A stretch of DNA of 64,000 nucleotides from Lactuca virosa (Eukaryota > Streptophyta > Magnoliopsida > Asterales > Asteraceae): NCBI GenBank assembly GCA_928212115.1, contig CAKMRJ010002223.1, positions 313,137,008 through 313,201,007 on the forward strand. The letters run 5' to 3'. The first letter of the stretch is position 1, and every line of letters begins with the position of its first letter. Shown one piece after another: positions 1 to 10,764 of the stretch. The notes under the pieces were generated by a model, which saw only the letters and a program-made list of their open reading frames with translations, was not told the DNA's origin and ran no database searches. Both the position numbers and the translations under genes were made by a program.

Positions 1-714
1 AAAGAACACAAAGAGTAGCAACTCTAAGCTTCTGAAATGATAATAATCCACATGTTCTCATCTATGGGACCAAAAAGGGTCCAAAAACTCAAACAAAGGA
101 GATCTAAACTATAACACAACAAGTTCAGAGCTTTATACCTGAGATGAATGCCAAATGAATGATTATAACCTGAATCTACAACTCCCACTCTTCCAATGAA
201 GCTCCAAGATGATCTCCTTCCTTCAAAACACTAAAAAATGCACCAAAAGACCTTCTAACCTCAAGAACATTCAACTATGGAGTTAGGGTTTCGAGTATAG
301 GGCTAGGAGAACAAACAGGCTGAATAAATGAGGGTTTCATGTCCTAAGGATGATAATATAGTGGCCAACCCAAGAAATTAGGGTTTTCAAAATCCTACGT
401 ACGCCCCACGTACGCTTCTGCGCCCAGCGTATACCTCCGGATGTACGATCAAACCGCGCATGAGTATGCTAAGCATACTATACTTGGTACGCTCCGCGTA
501 CTTGCTTTACAGCTTGTACGCTAAGCGTCCTTGTGGTACGCCCAGCGTACAACTCACATACCAATTTGACAAATTAAATAATGCACGGGCAAAAATAGAA
601 ACTTACCAATATTCAAGTTTACATGTTTCATTTAAAAAATTACCATTTCTCAGTTTGAGTTCATACATACTCGAGAGTATGCCCAAATCCCTCAACCAGG
701 CTCTGATACCAACT
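1..714 (-). repeat. GTACGC-type Gypsy LTR end with short spacer, copy 1
   Basis: This is an LTR-like segment read on the minus strand: an AATTAGGGTTTTC promoter-side stretch, then a cluster of 15-base palindromes of the form GTACGC-NNN-GCGTAC at about 395-550. It ends near 623 (the matching end in copy 2 is GTGTTACA at 14231). A spacer of about 80 bases and an antisense primer binding site follow. No coding sequence is seen; the short reading frames here are chance frames. Confidence 0.6.
700..713 (-). other. Primer binding site, antisense
   Basis: The minus strand reads TTGGTATCAGAGC, complementary to the 3' end of initiator-Met tRNA, one base from an LTR edge (TGTAACGTCTC at 715 on the plus strand). 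It fixes the LTR at 715-2296 as the 5' LTR of a minus-oriented element. Confidence 0.75.
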
Positions 715-2296
715 TGTAACGTCTCAAAATAGTGATAATTTATTTTATTTTTATTTATTCGAAGACCATCAATTATTCATAAGAAACCAACAAAGATATC
801 AAATAAGAGTTATTATAAGAATACACATCAAAATCATAAGGAAAATACCTCACACTGGTGGATGCAAAACGGTCTTGTCGGGCCCTTATCTTTTACGAGA
901 TGTACCTGAAACCACAAACGAACTGTAAGCACAAGCTTAGTGAGCTTCCTAAAATACCACATATACATACATATTAATATAACAACATGTGGCTGTGTTA
1001 GGTCCGTATCAACCCCAAATAACAACAAGTAGTTGTTGTTAGGGTCTGAGTCCCCCCGCATCCGTATCAACCCCCCGATTCCATATTGACTCGAGCCCAA
1101 ATTAGCTTAATACATAAATCATACAATCACATCATATAAAACAATACGACAACATACAATTTTACTCATACAAAACAGTGGATCGCCCTTGGTGCCTTCG
1201 GCCCACTTAAGGTGGTAAAAGACTCACCTCACAGACAGACGAAAAAGCTGAAATGATATGATGCTCTGAAACCCATGCTACTCGTCAAATTTATGAATAA
1301 TAGTGACCAAAACTCATACTACCACCACTAAAATACCTAAAAAACCAATAGGTCAAACCAGTCAAAATCCAGGTCAAACAACAACTGAGTCAGCGAGCTG
1401 AATAAGTGAATACGTTGGGCGCACTCCTTACGTATACGACGTGTACAACATGGGTTGACCAAGGACCGGGAGCTGACCACGTACGTGTAACGTACCCCCA
1501 GGTACGCCCAGCGTACGTGGTTGTTTCTCCACTTAAGCTATTAAGTGCTTATTCCTTAAGCATTTGCGTCCGAAATCCATATCTAGGCTCAAAAAGATGT
1601 CCTTAACCTTAAAGTTTCCAACTTTATGGTTTAGCATGGCTATTAAGACCTTAGCTCCAAAAACCCTTACTTCTAAACCCATTAAGACACTCTAGAACAT
1701 GCATGGGGAGAAACTAGTGACCAAAAGAACATTTTTATGACCTAACACCCCTTAAAACATCTGAAAGGACAACTCAAACGTCTTGGAGTACCTCCTACTC
1801 ATAAGGATCAAGTTTGGGACAAAAAGGTGACAACTTTGGCCTAGAACTAGATTCATAAGAACCATACACCAAGATGGAAGCTTTTTACCTCCACAAGATG
1901 CACAATGAAGAGAAAATGTTGGATCCAAATCCTTGAGTGAAACACCATAACCTCAAGGTTCTTCCTTCGACTCCAAGGCTCCAAAATGACACCAAAAGAG
2001 CTCTTCAAGCTTCACAAGGCACTCACACACTTTAGGGTTTCGAAACGAGGAAGTGTGCTTAAATAGGGTCTAAACCCTAAATTTAGGATTTGCACCCTGG
2101 CTGCTTACGCCCTGCATATTAGCATACGCTTAACGAACTAGAACGTAACCTAGTATGCCTAACATGCCAAGGTGTACGCCCAACGTACTAAGTTGTGTCC
2201 AAATTTTACGAAAATGCCATCAGGGACTATTCTTGGAAACAAAACACAAACCCAAGGGTTAAAAGCGAATACCTAAATTTTAGATGTTTCATGTAG
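715..2296 (-). repeat. GTACGC-type 5' LTR, truncated, copy 1
   Basis: This LTR of a minus-strand Gypsy element begins TGTAACGTCTC beside the primer binding site. It holds GTACGC-type palindromes at about 1415-1520 and 2100-2185. The expected GTGTTACA end is missing: at 2296 the sequence stops where Copia pol sequence originally joined it (see 38535/38536), now separated by the G1 insertion. It has no coding content. Confidence 0.65.
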
Positions 2297-2301
2297 TTGA
2301 C
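2297..2301. other. Target-site duplication TTGAC of G1, copy 1 left side
   Basis: TTGAC lies directly before the G1 LTR start TGTGACAACC. In the complete copy the same five bases occur at 15908-15912 and 26359-26363. Confidence 0.85.
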
Positions 2302-5163
2302 TGTGACAACCATCAATTTCTGGTCAAGTCAAAGTCAAATAAAGTCAACAAGTCAAACCGGTCAACTCAATTAACCTTGTATATTAGGGTTTACAATATG
2401 TTAGCTACGGTACAACTCGCTATTTTAATAAGAAGTTAGCTACCGAACCTCGGAGGACCAAAGGTCGCTTCGGACCGAACCTCCTTTCGAGCTATTTCGC
2501 CTTCGGCCCATTTCGCTTTCTTTCACCTTCGGTCCATGACTGCTGGGGACCGAACCTTCGGCCCAATCCGAGAAGCTTCGCAGATTTCCATTTTTCACCC
2601 GGCTTTCGACCATGGCTTCGTTTTAAGCCCGTTTTTCATGATTTTAACGTGGGTTTTCACCCAAACTCATATTTTGACATAAAACACTATATAAGTCAAT
2701 ACTTTAAACAAATTTTAGGAAAAATCATTGCCTAAGAATAAAATCTAGTAGGTAAGATTTATAGGTGGAGTGTTGACTTTATCTTTAGTTTATGACACCA
2801 AGCAGTCCCACACACACACTCTATGGCCATCCCCAGTCACTATTCATCACTATTCAATCAATCATTAGTCCTTCCACCCTCTTTCTCCAGCATATGAGGG
2901 TGATCAAGGCTGAAAATCTTTACTCCACCTCCCACATTCTACACACTTTCACCAAGGATCAAACCCATTTCTCTCTCTCTCTCTCTCTCTCTCACTTTCT
3001 CTCTCTAAAAAGTCAAATTTGAAGGTTGTTCTTGAGCATGTCCCTCCAAGTTTAGTAAGTAACTTCATCCTTCACTTGATTATCTTGCATCCTTTCACTC
3101 AAATCATGGGTTTCTTACACAAACATCATCATAATTGTTGCTAGATCATCGAATCTTCAAGCATCTCCCAAGTGTTCTGGAGTTGAACACTTCTTTTCTT
3201 CATCATCCATCTACTGAAATCACTCAAGGTGAGTTCATACCCCTACATTTTCACGTTTATTCATGTTTTAGGGGGGGGGGGATACAAGTTAAAAATACCA
3301 AAAACCAACTAAACTAAAAACAACAACTTTCATCAGAAAAGTTGAGTCTTATTCACGGACTTTTGAGCATCTTAAACTTAATATCTTTCAAAACTGTTTA
3401 ATATTCAAATAGTTCAGGTTCATACCTTTAAAATAACTAATTTCACATCTCCGTACGATGTTTTTACAATTTATGGTGATTTTTACAATACTGCCTATCA
3501 TTTCAGAAACGAATTCGGACCAGTCTGTGAATATGAACGTTTTCACACAAGTTAAAGACTTCTAAAAATCATAATAAACATTATGAATAAACTAGACACA
3601 TTTTATGAACTCTCAGAGTTTACGGATTCAGTTTTTGACTTCGTATGATTTTTCTATGATATTTTAAAAAACAATGCAGAAAGGTTAAAAACTAGTTACA
3701 TAGCTTACAATATTAACAACACTTTGTAGTATGTTGAGCAAAGTGCATAACAATAAGTTCTAGATATTGAATGTATTTCTTGTTAGTTTATCATCATAAA
3801 CAGAAATTTAGTCATTCATGATAAGGATTCTTCATTCATTTCGAACACATATAATAAACTACAATAAGCATGTTTATGGATTCTACGATAAAACCATACT
3901 GCATGAAAAAGGTTTTAGTCTCAAAACAAATGGGTTTTTCATATACTACTTGATAAACTATAATAGTAATAGTTTATGGATTCATATCACTAATTTATTT
4001 TCATAAAAGATGATTTTACTTCCACCACGGAAGGGGTTTAATACTCAAACTATATGTAAACTAGTTAACGTAAGTTGTGAGACAATTCTTCCATCGTACT
4101 CTTAGAGTACGGGTTCAAATTCCTGTAAGTTATAACTAGAGTCTCTTGTAGGAAGAGCGTGATAATTGTGTATAGATCTATATTGGGATTGACACCCCAC
4201 ACCTCGCTGCTAGCTACAGCGGACCGGCTGGTCTACGGGTGACAAGAGTCATAGGATCTTGACGTCTGAAAAACGTTGTTGCAGGTTATTTCTCGTTATA
4301 GTATGGTTATAACGACTCACATAGGAAGTTAACAATCTTTCAAGTTTACACGGAAAATTCTACTTTGAAAAGGGGTTTTATCTATTTAAAACTACAAACA
4401 CGTATAAGTATAAACACACTCATACTCTCGGTCTTGGGGACTTAGGACTACATGACTTTTATAAGGAAAATATTGGATTTTCTTTGGAAACACATTTCTA
4501 TTAAAACTACGTTTCATCTAGAATTGTTAGACTTCAGCTATAATTGCTAAGTGTACATGTTGAGTTTATATGAGTTTAGTCGCAATCGACTTAGAATTGG
4601 TGAGCCCGCCTTACTTCCTATTCCTTGTTTGGTTGTGGACCTAGGGCTGACCCATTATATTCGACGGTTTATTTAACTTAAATTTTATATAACTTATATA
4701 CGCTAGGTGATTATAGAAGGAATCTACGGGTCTTTCTAGGGTACATTATCGCATAACATAGGAGCGTTCATTTCACACTTAATAAAGAAAATATTGGATT
4801 TTCTGGAATCATACTCTATCGCTTTTACAAGGAAAACGGCTTCATTCTTAAATAAAACTCTTATGAACTCACCAACTTAATTGTTGACACTTTTTTCAAA
4901 ACTACTTGTATTCTCAGGAAATCAGTGAAACAAGAAATCAACAACATCTTGAGGATGGGACGTTAAATCGTCAAACAGTTTATTTAGTCATCATAATGAA
5001 ATTGATTTTGAAACATGTAAACATACACTATGGTGTAACATTTTCAAATATATTTATGATGGTTGTATTTAATTTGAGCACTATTATACTCGTTGTTGTG
5101 ATACTATACATGAAGTCCTCCACCCCCGGACGTTTCTGCCATCCTTGGTTTGGGGGTGTGACA
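2302..5163 (+). repeat. G1 Gypsy 5' LTR, copy 1 (2,862 bp)
   Basis: It starts TGTGACAACC and ends GGGGGTGTGACA directly before a primer binding site. U3 opens with repeated AGTCAA (W-box cores on the minus strand) and a patch of CCTTCGG/GGACCGAA repeats (2430-2600). A candidate TATA region lies near 2680-2692. A CT microsatellite is at about 2970-3006 and a G run at about 3271-3280. One copy of the G1 structured module sits at 4551-4703. No protein is encoded. Confidence 0.9.
4551..4703 (+). other. G1 structured module, LTR copy (copy 1)
   Basis: A segment of about 153 nt with a loop containing CTTCCTATTCCTTGTTTGG at about 4614-4638. Its ends pair (GTGTACAT with ATATACGC), then GTTTATAT-type with TATATAAC, then GTCG.AAT with ATTCGAC, then GGTGAGCCC with GGGCTGACCC (one mismatch). 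It is the same in the duplicate at 18158-18312. See the finding on this module. Confidence 0.6.
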
Positions 5164-6014
5164 GGTTGGTATCAGAGCATTGTTTATAGTGAACTAAGTA
5201 TATCGAACCACATAAGGATATACAAACTCTAAATGCATTGGGACTAAAGTCTCTGATTAAACATTTTCAAATAACTATACTTTTAGAAATAAATAGTTTC
5301 TTGTTAAAAGTATACATGCATGCATACATACTAAGGTCAGCATCATACTAGAACAAAACAAAAGTGGTGATTGTTGAACGACACAAGTAATCTTGGGGAT
5401 GTATAGTCAGGTCTGGGAATGACATAGCATGATCAACTATATCTATCCCAGAAGTGATTAGCATATGCCTGGGAATGGTTGTGGTGTTGCAACAAGTCTA
5501 AAAACTTACCAACTCTATCTACAAAGAAATATTGAAAACATAAGACAAACATTAAAATACTATAGGAGTATTTGGTGATACTATAACCAACTTATGTGAA
5601 AACTAAAGACCCCTATTAGTAGGTCTATAATGACCGAGTGCATACACTAAGGTTATATATAATTAAAGATATTATAGACTCAGAATCTATGACTATTGCT
5701 CTACTTCCTGTTCCTTGTTTGGTTTGTGGGACTTAGAGTAGAATCATTTATTCAAAGGTCTATTCTATCTCAGATTATGTATAACTGGTATGCACAATGT
5801 GATTATAGAAGTGACTAATGAGGATCGCCCCTATAAGTAATTATAGGATTAGACGTCTGTTAATTATCTTTTCTACCCCTTCTCACAAAAGCAACGTGAC
5901 GGGAGCTCAACTACCAAGAGACCCTATTCTTCCTAACCAGGAAAATGGTGGTTGGATCGGAGAGAAATTCGAAGAGGATCCTAAAGAAATAATAGAGGAA
6001 GACCCCGAAGACAA
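5164..6014 (+). mobile_element. G1 leader, truncated, copy 1
   Basis: It holds the primer binding site TGGTATCAGAGC at 5167-5178, a leader without coding sequence, a structured module at 5640-5793 and the start of a small acidic reading frame. The element is cut at about 6013 by Copia gag sequence. The acidic frame runs across the break into Copia gag codons and stops at 6057, which makes a chance chimeric frame. Confidence 0.8.
5640..5793 (+). other. G1 structured module, leader copy (copy 1)
   Basis: The terminal stem is GCATAC with GTATGC; next GTTATATATAATT pairs with the region ending GTATAAC, and ATAGAC pairs with GTCTAT. The apical loop contains CTTCCTGTTCCTTGTTTGG. The equivalent in the duplicate is 19249-19400. 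Confidence 0.65.
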
Positions 6015-6300
6015 GACCCTTAATGATCTTATCTATTTGCTAAGATCAACTTCCTAAAACGCTATGGACATTGACAATGATGACATTGGATATCCAGTAA
6101 AGCTCTCTCTTCCCAATGGAAAGGGATCGGCCATAGTCAACTCGGTTGACCCAATGGTAAAGAGAGAGGCGAAGTCTGAGATAGTCCCATTATCAAGGGT
6201 CCATAGGTAACTATTGCCAAAGGAAGGGGCATTGGTTACGAAGCTGCCAAATTTACCTAAGGATGTTAAAGTCAATAAGTTTGGCTCTACTTCAGGTAAA
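6013..6300 (+). pseudogene. Copia gag remnant
   Basis: The translation TLNDLIYLLRSTS, a stop, then AMDIDNDDIGYPVKLSLPN matches the end of the gag remnant at 54610-54780 (LIDLTYLL, then MDIDNGNIGCPERISL). Compared with that copy about 48 bases are missing after YLL. Further stops follow. No zinc knuckle is left. The assignment rests on similarity to Copia gag of the UBN2 type and on the homologous second copy. Confidence 0.65.
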
Positions 6301-7384
6301 GTCCATTGTCTAACTCTATTAAGTTCATGCTGATTCTGATCGCGAAGATGGATTTCAATCGCATAGTTCGGTGATCAGAATTTTGGGCTATTACTTAAGA
6401 GTTATGATATTTATATTGCTTAGGAATAGATAACAACAAGGTTTTCATATGGATTGTAAGGATAAGTTTTTCCGCAAAGTTTTAAAATAAAAGAAAAAGG
6501 TTTTGATTTTATTTATTTTAAGTATCCTTACAATGGAATTTGTGAAAAGTTGTTGCTTATAAGATTCCATTGATAGCAATATTGGAAAAATGGATTTGAT
6601 TCTTTCGGTTGTGGTAGTGTCTAATATTACCAAATAGGAAAGATTCTCATCACCCAAGGTTCAATTGGACCGAAACTTGGAATCATGCAAGTTGTATAGT
6701 ATGATGAATGAGAACTTTCAGCTTGGAAAATTAAGACTAATTCCTTATGTGAATAAGGAAAGGACTAAGGGATCGAGTACACATTCTTGTGCACTGGTCA
6801 AGTCCACCACAAAAGATCAAGAAGACTATTCGTCATGATTTACTTAAGTTCAGTAAATATGGTTATACTTATAAGTTTAAGTATAAGTCTGTAGCATTGG
6901 AGAAGTTTCAATGTGAGACAGAACTAATAAGAAGAATCAAAGTATGGCAGAAAGATAAAAGTTTCTCAAATCTGAAAAGATGGGAGAGTACTTTAGTATC
7001 ATGTTTATGATCATCTTAATGATTAAGATACCATATCACAATTGGTCCTCTAAAGTCATCTTAGTGCATTCTTATGACTAAGAAGATGAGTCATGAATTG
7101 TTGAAATGGTTAAATCAAAAAGATGAGTCATACTTCGTTCCAAAACAATTCTTAGAGTCATACTCCAAGATTGTAACTTGAGTGACATATCTTAAAGAGG
7201 GTTTGTTAACACTAGTCAAATGTAAGAGTAAAAGGTTATCTACTCTTGTACATTTGAAATTGGTAAGTTGTGATGTTTTGGATAAAACAGAGACCAACTT
7301 AGGCCAATTGTGTAAAGTGTTAGTCTTGATAAAGAATCCGCACTATCTCTTGAATATTTGACCAAGGGAGTCTTATATGTCAAA

Positions 7385-7401
7385 AAGACAGTGGGAGTCT
7401 T
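7385..7401 (+). other. AGTGGGA-loop hairpin
   Basis: AAGAC, loop AGTGGGA, GTCTT: a perfect 5 bp stem. The loop matches the core of this family's polypurine tract (AAGTGGGAGAC). Further hairpins with the same loop occur at 8092-8119 and 56571-56604. Confidence 0.4.
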
Positions 7402-7458
7402 AAAGCTCTTGAAAGTTTCAAGACTTAATCAAGAATAAAACCTAAAGTCCTTCACTAG

Positions 7459-7490
7459 CACACGACTTGAGGTTTATAACCTATCGTGTT
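7459..7490 (+). other. Conserved compact hairpin (class D)
   Basis: CACACGA pairs with TCGTGTT and GGTT with AACC around a three-base loop. The same hairpin, with one loop change, is at 55901-55932 in the second element. Confidence 0.45.
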
Positions 7491-7809
7491 GAAATTTTTG
7501 TACCTATTCAAGTTGGCTTTGCATAGGAGTTCTGAGAGTTCTTAATTGGTTGCACAACTACTTGGAAGCAATGGCAGGCACCTGAGCTGCCAAATGGCAA
7601 GAATTTAAGATTGCTCAAGTTTAATCAATATGAGTTTGGATTTGTCACTAACCTTGTCTTGTGGTTATGGTTTTGACAAATTCACATGGATAAGAACACA
7701 TACACTATTAAATCTAAGTGTCATAAGGTTTCTCTCCGATTCATGAAAATGATGGTGAGGAAACACTTTCACTAAGTAGATTTTAGCTAGATAGCAATTG
7801 TGATATTTG

Positions 7810-7876
7810 CATTCTCAAAGTCGTTAGTGGAGCGTGTGTGGTTTACCGGCACACTAACATGGACTTGTGAGAAGTG
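7810..7876 (+). other. Class A stem-loop
   Basis: Outer arms CATTCTCAAAGTC and GACTTGTGAGAAGTG pair with small bulges. The inner stem GTTAGTG/CACTAAC carries the constant core GAGCGTGTGTGGTTTACC. Two other copies with different arms are at 53770-53847 and 53857-53924. Confidence 0.65.
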
Positions 7877-7884
7877 GTAAAGGA

Positions 7885-7941
7885 TTAAACAATTGAGACT
7901 ATGATTACGGCATCCCTTTTCATAGTTCTAAAATTGTTTAG
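7885..7941 (+). other. Class B stem-loop
   Basis: TTAAACAATT pairs with AATTGTTTA and ACTATGA with TCATAGT around the loop TTACGGCATCCCTTT. Three further copies with different arms are at 8357-8413, 54089-54138 and 56267-56326. Confidence 0.7.
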
Positions 7942-8070
7942 ACACACATGTGAGCTATCTAAGAGAGGTGTATGATTTTGAAAAAGTTTTATCAAAACAA
8001 TCTAGTATCAGAAATCTGAACTTTGGTAAGAAAGTCAGCTGATTTCTGAGTACATGTCAAAGCTAGTGGG

Positions 8071-8119
8071 AGCATAAGTGTTATGCTAATAATCATCATG
8101 TTAGTGGGAGCATGATAAT
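8071..8119 (+). other. Pair of class C hairpins
   Basis: The first is AGCATAA, loop GTG, TTATGCT (8071-8087). The second, at 8092-8119, has ATCATG/CATGAT-type arms around a loop with TTAGTGGGAG. Equivalents at 56545-56561 and 56571-56604 have different but paired arms in the second hairpin. Confidence 0.5.
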
Positions 8120-8356
8120 TATGACAAAGGTTGCAAGTTAGCAATGTTAATTATAGAAAACAAAAGTTTCAATTCGTGAGGTTGCAGGGGTTGAAAAAGT
8201 TGTTTTGCTATAATTAAGGGAGAGGAAATTATACTTCATTTCAATTCTAAAAGCTTAGATTGAGATTTTAATCGTATTTAATCAAGGATATATATATGAA
8301 TTTCATGTTGGAATAGCTCAACATAAGGAAATTCTATATATGGGTCCATTATTTGC

Positions 8357-8413
8357 GTTCTAAAATTCGATTATGATTACGGCATCCCTTTTCATAATCT
8401 GAATTTTGAGAAC
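8357..8413 (+). other. Class B stem-loop, second copy
   Basis: GTTCTAAAATTCGATTATGA pairs along most of its length with TCATAATCTGAATTTTGAGA around the loop TTACGGCATCCCTT. It lies about 470 bases from the first copy in the same element; the arms differ but pairing is kept. Confidence 0.7.
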
Positions 8414-10010
8414 TTGGCAAATTGAAATGGAAATATTATAGCAAAAGACTAGTTTAGTCTTTATGTGAGACATCATGAATCGTGTCCCATATGCTTCGGA
8501 TATAGGATCGATTACATGTGCTATATTCATCCCTTCTAAAATTTTCCAAATGCCTGGAGCATTATGAAGGGAAAAGGTCTAGAATTGGAAGTATAATGTT
8601 TACCAAAGATTGGTTGCTCAAGGACAGTTGGAAGTATAATGTTAATTCTGGAAGGACCATATTGACATAATCTGTAAGGAGGCAACTCTTGTTCAGAAGT
8701 GATAGTCAAAATGGAATATGGAAATGTTTCAAAGTTAGAAATTATTCAATCTGTGTAAGATTAGGAAACTTTATGAAAGAAGGATGTTTCCAAGGAGCTG
8801 ATCTCCTTTGGAATGCTCTGTAATGATTGTTGTCAAGTCTTTCTGACTTTGTGCATAATCATTAAGAGGATCAATGCATATAAGTTTAGAATCTAACAGA
8901 TTTCAGTAAATGGCATGAATTTGGAATTCTTGCATTTGCAGTAAGGATTTGGGACTGTGAAAAAAGGATCATTGGAGTGATGTTTAATTGATCTATTTTA
9001 CAAAGTAAAGATCATAGACAAACATAGTATGCATACTTGGTGTATGGCATGACTAGTGTTTAGAAAACATAGTGTACATGCTTGGAGCATGGGACAACTA
9101 TTGTTTTAAATTCAAGTATAAAGTTGATAAAACCGAAACAATGAATAATGAGTAATCAGTATGGTGATAAATAAAGGTGTTTATTTATATTTATAGGGTT
9201 TGATACCATATTTGATTCATTTATTCTTGTGTTTCACTTTGCATGTTTTGACTTCCAGAATAACTAAGTCGCTCTTCCTGAATGATTAAGTTGTTCAAAC
9301 CATCCACAGTCGGTCATATGTTGGAAGTAGATATGAATCAAGACTGTCATGGCTTGGTTTGTAGAGGTCCAAGTTGGTGGACAAAGTGGTGCTACAACAC
9401 TCATGAGTGCTCATAAGTTCTGAGTATTGGATTCAACCCGCGCTCATTTGAATCACTTCATGGATTTTATCACGAGTGATCATGAGACGATAATATCTTA
9501 TATTCTTCAAACCTAGAGATATGAGTTGTTACTATGAGTTGGTTATACATTGATTGCATGAAAACGCATTGGTAACTCGATGTTATAAAACGTGCCTTTG
9601 TGTATGATTCAACAAGTAGTAGAACAAGCCATATGAGTCGAAGTTTATCCATTCCTTTTACCTTCGGGATAAAAGCGATATATGTGGGCCCCTCGATGAT
9701 TTAAAGATGATACATGTGAGTGCTTGGCCAAGCCAGGACTGATTTGATTTGTTCAATCAGTCAGTCATCATGAATCGGAAATCGGGAAACAACAAATGGA
9801 CAGAGAGAATGATTGATAATCCATGTCTCAGTCCATATGATATCTAGAATGGAGGAATATATGATCCCCTATCTAATGGACAAGTCATTGACAAAGGTCA
9901 GAGTTCATCGACAAGGTCAGAGTTCGACAGAAGCTTTTGAGAGCTACGATTGCTGATCGGTTCCTGAAGTCATACGCAATAATAGTTTTAGACTTATCCA
10001 AGTGGGAGAC

Positions 10011-10764
10011 TGTTGGATTAATGTCTAAGTCCATAACTATAATTGGTAAGACTTGACCCGACCCGGCATGGTCCATTTGGGTTGCATGGCATCATGCATT
10101 TGGATAGACTATAATGAGAGAAATAACACTTAAGGTTGGTTAATATATTATAAGTTCTAATATATATTAATAAGGTTATTTAATTAGTATTGATCAAGAA
10201 TTAATTTAGAATTAATTAAGTGATCAAAAGGAGACTAATTAAATATCTGGGTTGATTGTGTAAATCATTCATTCTTATATATGTGGGCTTGTGATCCAAG
10301 ATTCCTTATGTTGGACTAAGTCCATGGGGTGACCCATGGATACTCCATGGAGGTTAAAATCCATGGAGCATAAGGAATGGGTAAAGTTATGAGTTACATG
10401 GTGTAACCCTAATAGCCACCATAGAAAAGAATCCCATGGCTCAAGAAATCGGAACTAATGTGTGAGTGTGAGGGCTAGACGATTTCAAGGAGTGTTCAAG
10501 TTTCTCTCAAGTTATTCCAAGTGTATTTGGTGTTGTGTGAACCATTTGAGGTGTCACACTTGGGGCACTAGGCACTAAAGCTTCATGAAGACATTCTACA
10601 TCAAAGAGGTATGTATTCTATCTTGTTATATTTATTATTTTGTATGCTAGATTAGGATAATACCTTGGATGTTCATAATTGTATGTATAATAGAGAAAAC
10701 ATAGATCCAAGGTATTTAGGGTTGCATGTACACTTAGGAGTGTTAGAATGCTCATAACCCAACA
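10011..10764 (+). repeat. Copia-type 3' LTR (754 bp)
   Basis: It starts TGTTGGATTAATG directly after the polypurine tract and ends ATAACCCAACA. The solo LTR at 19874-20630 is the same family in reverse, and the LTRs at 51757 and 58416 are a related subfamily. AT-rich blocks lie at 10140-10260. There is no coding content. Confidence 0.85.

Larger units (their letters stand above)
1..6014. repeat. Segmental duplication, copy 1
   Basis: This block matches 13606-19623 almost base for base. Both copies run through GTACGC-type LTR sequence, the TTGAC target site, the whole G1 LTR, the primer binding site and the leader. Because both share the same G1 insertion junction, this is one insertion copied with its flank, not two insertions. 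Copy 1 differs by many one- or two-base indels. The left edge is the window edge, so the duplication may be longer. The right edge is a break at about 6013, where Copia gag sequence starts after a short shared GACA. Confidence 0.9.
6013..10764 (+). mobile_element. Copia-type non-coding element, 5'-truncated relic
   Basis: It is related along its length to the complete element at 51757-59286 but lacks the 5' LTR, leader and start of gag. What remains is a short gag remnant, about 3.7 kb without a sustained reading frame, a polypurine tract (AAGTGGGAGAC, 10000-10010) and a 3' LTR. The non-coding interior aligns in order with 54700-58415, so it is a family feature and not random decay. It contains several stem-loops listed separately. 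No RT, integrase or RNase H was recognised. Confidence 0.75.

Noticed and set aside
2970..3280. CT-rich and poly-G stretches, with small frames around them
   Set aside because: A simple microsatellite and a homopolymer inside the G1 LTR, variable between the copies; no gene.
7810..8413. Class A and B stem-loops as small transposons (MITEs)
   Set aside because: No target duplication, arms differ between copies, and the loops and not the ends are conserved: the opposite of a MITE.
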